Origin: CAJXWH01 sp964343365
GTDB lineage: Bacteria; Pseudomonadota; Gammaproteobacteria; Arenicellales; UBA868
Reading direction: 5' to 3'
Assembly: GCA_964343365.1 (NCBI GenBank)
Contig: CAYFJI010000075.1
Location: 1 to 9,163 of the forward strand
Length of the DNA: 9,163 nucleotides
The translations under genes and the position numbers were made by a program. Shown here in pieces: positions 6,750 through 9,163 of the stretch. Position 1 is the first letter of the stretch, and the number at the start of each line of letters is the position of its first letter. Under the pieces are notes generated by a model, which saw nothing but the letters and a program-made list of their open reading frames with translations, did not search any database and was not told the DNA's origin.

Positions 6750-7634
6750 TTAACTAGGACTAATACCTCTTAAACGCTCACTACGCCGCCGAAGTAATTC
6801 TACCGTAGTCAACAATAATATAGACAAAATAACCAAAATTGTTGCCACCGCAAGAATCGTAGGGCTTATTTCTTGTCGAATTCCTGACCACATCTGTCGT
6901 GGTAACGTTATTTGATTCTGGCTACCAATAAACAGCACTACTACAACCTCATCAAAAGATGTGATAAATGCAAATAATGCGCCTGATATTACGCCTGGCG
7001 TGATTAATGGTAGCTGAATCTTAAAAAAATTGTAAAAGGGTGTGCCACCTAATCCTGACGCTGCACGAGTTAAAGTGTAATCAAAACTAGAAAGTGTGGC
7101 TGTTACAGTAATCACTACAAATGGTATCCCAAGTACCGTATGGGCTAAAATCATTCCAGTAAAAGTCGCTACTAACTGAAACTTAGCAAAAAACATGAAC
7201 ATTCCCGAGGCTGTAATGATCAGTGGTACGATCAATGGGGAAATCATAATTGCCATAATTAATTTACGAAACGGAGTGTAGGTGCGACTAAGAGCTAATG
7301 AGGCCAAAGTTCCTAGTGTGGTTGCCAAAACGGTTGCACAGAACGCTATAAACAAACTATTACGTGCCCCATCTTTCCACCTATCCGAACAAACGGTCGT
7401 GATATTTGGATCAGAACAATCACCAATCATTATCCGATACCATCGTAATGAGAATGCTTCTGGGTCAAAACGCAACATCTCAGGAGTGAACTGCAGAAAA
7501 GGTGAAGAAGAAAATGACATTGGTATGACAGCTATTAACGGCATGACCAAAAAAAATAAAACCAACACACATATAGATAAGTATAGGTAATGCCAAATAC
7601 GTTGTAACGGAGTTGCGTAGCTAGGTAGCGCCAT
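6750..7634 (-). CDS. ABC transporter inner-membrane permease, PotC type
   Basis: A 294-residue inner-membrane permease subunit of a binding-protein-dependent importer of the polyamine/opine type. About six helices are visible: near residues 17-40, 93-116, 125-148, 157-180, 214-236 and 258-280. The cytoplasmic EAA loop that contacts the ATPase is TRAASGLGGTPFYNFFKIQL (about 189-208), followed by PLITPG. FTSFDEV-like text (ITSFDEVVVVLF, 224-235) is characteristic of PotC-like proteins. The loop after helix 1 is longer than usual and holds C73 and C82, a possible disulfide. The ATG lies 7 bases after the stop of the partner permease, so the two are co-transcribed and probably translationally coupled. 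The ATPase and binding protein are not in the window and probably lie to the right. The substrate could be a polyamine or another small nitrogenous compound. Confidence 0.92.
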   Translation of the reverse strand: MALPSYATPLQRIWHYLYLSICVLVLFFLVMPLIAVIPMSFSSSPFLQFTPEMLRFDPEAFSLRWYRIMIGDCSDPNITTVCSDRWKDGARNSLFIAFCATVLATTLGTLASLALSRTYTPFRKLIMAIMISPLIVPLIITASGMFMFFAKFQLVATFTGMILAHTVLGIPFVVITVTATLSSFDYTLTRAASGLGGTPFYNFFKIQLPLITPGVISGALFAFITSFDEVVVVLFIGSQNQITLPRQMWSGIRQEISPTILAVATILVILSILLLTTVELLRRRSERLRGISPS

Positions 7635-7641
7635 TTAAAAC

Positions 7642-9163
7642 TTAACCCAATTTCATGTTATCAATTCCAACAACTTTGTCGTATACCCAATAGAGCAAGA
7701 GAATAGCGATCAGTAATAAGCTACCCATAGCTGCAGCTAACCCCCAATTGAGCGATTTCTGCATGTGGTAGGCCACCATATTACCAATCAATCGACCATC
7801 CTTGCCACCTACCAATTCAGGAGTAATGTAATATCCAATTGCCACAATGAAAACCAAGATCACTCCCGCCCCAACACCTGGCAAAGTCTGGGGTATGTAA
7901 ACACGAACAAACGCAAGCCAAGGAGGTGCTCCTAGATTTTGGGCAGCCCTCATATAGCTTGGCGGTATCGTCTTCATGACACTATACAGAGGAAGAATCA
8001 TAAACGGTAACAAAATCTGCACCATAACAATTACCGTTCCTGTAAAGTTAAACATCATTGGCAATCTATTCTCATCGGAAATTATATTTGCCCACACTAA
8101 GGTGTCATTAATAATCCCTTCCTGTTGTAGCATTACCATCCAAGCAACAATCCGAACCAATAATGAAGTCCAAAAAGGCATAAGCACACAAATCATCAAC
8201 AAATTTGAGTATCGCAATGGCAAGGTAGCTAGCAAATGTGAAGTTGGATAAGCAAGTAATAAACAGAAAATTGTTACATAAAGACTAACAAGCATTGTGC
8301 GACCCCAAAGCATCACATAAACCTGTCGCTCTTCTGGCTGCATCACGACATCTTTATTAACATCAAACCGTCTATCAAGCGAGTTCCAATAATAACCCAT
8401 AGTCCTTGTGTCTTTCATCGCACCAAGAGAATGCCAGAATTCAATTTTGCCCCAACGTTCGTCAGCCTTAATCATGACTTCTTTATACGGTGGCTCGTCA
8501 AACTTCTTAAACGCTCTCAGTGATTTCCTAACAAGACTTTTCCAGCCCGGTTGCTCATAGTTCATTCGAGTACCAGACTTGCCAACAAGAATTTTATGCG
8601 CAGAAGCAAGGTCTTTATACATAGATTTGAATACAGATTCATCAGGTATACTATTGCCGTCCCATTCCATCAGGCTCGCATACAGTCTCTTACAACTCGC
8701 ATTAGGTAAGGTGGTCAATTCCCTACACAAATCAAACTGTGCCCGATTTTTAGCAATCTTCTGTTCTGCTGAGCTCCCCTTGTATAGAGCAGCTTCATCA
8801 ACGATTTCCTTCAGCGACTGCCATGTTCCTATCTCATTCCAAGCTGGATTTATCCCAGTTATAGATGGTTTGTATGGCCCCTTCTCTGGTATCCGAATCC
8901 ACCAACCTGGATCAGTTACGTCAACATTTAATGCCTTGTCATTGCCAATAAAAAACTTATTCAACGTAAACAAATCGAGATACATTGCATGAAACAAATT
9001 TTCCTCAGGAAGCGTTTCACGATCCCAATTACTAAAAAACCCAAAAGTTAAAGGCAATTGCAGATTTGAAAGACTGTCGTCCACACTTCTGCTTAATAGA
9101 TTACCTATCGGTAACACGAAAAGGAACAAAAGGAAAAGAAAAGCCGGCAAAATCAGGCCCAAA
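7642..9163 (-). CDS. ABC transporter inner-membrane permease, PotB type, with large duplicated extracytoplasmic insertion (5' end outside window)
   Basis: At least 506 residues are visible, numbered from the first full codon at 9162. That codon is TTG (Leu) and already lies in the first membrane helix, so the true start is beyond the right edge. PotB itself is only about 280 residues. The extra length is one loop, residues about 25-285, between helix 1 (1-22) and helix 2 (286-311). The remaining helices are near 320-346, 372-396, 427-449 and 473-496. The EAA loop is YMRAAQNLGAPPWLAFVRVY (403-422), then IPQTLPG, as expected for an ATPase-docking permease. The loop contains two copies of one domain (residues 46-118 and 167-247) joined by a linker with C146 and C157. 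By topology it faces the periplasm, where it could contact the binding protein or substrate. It forms one operon with the PotC-type gene. Confidence 0.9.
   Translation of the reverse strand, partial: LGLILPAFLFLLFLFVLPIGNLLSRSVDDSLSNLQLPLTFGFFSNWDRETLPEENLFHAMYLDLFTLNKFFIGNDKALNVDVTDPGWWIRIPEKGPYKPSITGINPAWNEIGTWQSLKEIVDEAALYKGSSAEQKIAKNRAQFDLCRELTTLPNASCKRLYASLMEWDGNSIPDESVFKSMYKDLASAHKILVGKSGTRMNYEQPGWKSLVRKSLRAFKKFDEPPYKEVMIKADERWGKIEFWHSLGAMKDTRTMGYYWNSLDRRFDVNKDVVMQPEERQVYVMLWGRTMLVSLYVTIFCLLLAYPTSHLLATLPLRYSNLLMICVLMPFWTSLLVRIVAWMVMLQQEGIINDTLVWANIISDENRLPMMFNFTGTVIVMVQILLPFMILPLYSVMKTIPPSYMRAAQNLGAPPWLAFVRVYIPQTLPGVGAGVILVFIVAIGYYITPELVGGKDGRLIGNMVAYHMQKSLNWGLAAAMGSLLLIAILLLYWVYDKVVGIDNMKLG
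8422..8664 (-). repeat. Second copy of the repeated domain within the PotB-type permease
   Basis: This copy covers residues 167-247. Landmarks matching the first copy are W167-D168, IPDESVF (172-178), MYKDL (181-185), PGW (205-207), PYK (225-227), W237 with I240, and WHSLG (243-247). It has an insertion of about 9 residues between PGW and PYK compared with copy one. From memory of longer alphaproteobacterial PotB-like proteins, this copy resembles the single domain they usually carry. Confidence 0.8.
8809..9027 (-). repeat. First copy of a repeated domain within the PotB-type permease
   Basis: This protein-level repeat covers residues 46-118. Landmarks are W46-D47, LPEENLF (51-57), MYLDL (60-64), PGW (85-87), PYK (96-98), W108 with I111, and WQSLK (114-118). 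The same landmarks recur in order 120-129 residues later. The copies are diverged, so the duplication is old. Confidence 0.8.

Noticed and set aside
7642..9163. PotB-type frame considered as a complete gene starting at the TTG near the right edge.
   Set aside because: That codon already lies in the first membrane helix with no room for a ribosome site, so the gene must continue beyond the window.

Overview
The window is AT-rich proteobacterial DNA with ordinary chromosomal gene content: amino-acid metabolism, regulators and an ABC importer. There are no phage genes, insertion sequences, tRNA or rRNA. The gene set (GcvA-type LysR regulator, CysE, Lrp/AsnC regulator, PotB/PotC-type permeases with a large loop after the first membrane helix) best fits a low-GC alphaproteobacterium, possibly marine or host-associated. 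That placement is inference and was not tested by any search.

Left part (1-3033). The window opens inside the ligand-binding half of an Lrp/AsnC regulator on the + strand. Convergent to it lies a minus-strand pair, a small cupin protein followed by cysE (serine O-acetyltransferase, first step of cysteine synthesis). A near-perfect -10 box precedes the cupin, so the two may form one transcript. Divergent from the cupin is a soluble M48-type zinc metalloprotease with a TerB/DjlA-like helical tail. The 203-base gap between them holds a 16-base inverted repeat that looks like an operator.

Middle part (3034-4318). A GcvA-like LysR regulator is on the minus strand. It is followed by a roughly 360-base gap with no protein gene on either strand that I can defend. 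This gap contains the most interesting element of the window: a strong intrinsic terminator on the + strand with no + strand gene in front of it. Just upstream are a good -10 box and a predicted hairpin that shows the anti-Shine-Dalgarno sequence UCCUCCU in its loop. I read this as a small (about 73-base) regulatory RNA gene.

Right part (4319-9163). All genes are on the minus strand and are read from right to left: two inner-membrane permeases of a spermidine/putrescine-type ABC importer (the first runs off the window), a 239-base gap, an uncharacterised fold-type II PLP enzyme, and a HAD-type phosphatase. The importer and the PLP enzyme probably handle a nitrogenous compound, but the substrate cannot be read from the sequence. 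The first permease carries a tandemly duplicated domain in its extracytoplasmic loop. Both permeases have a cysteine pair in that loop, which suggests a specialised exterior face.
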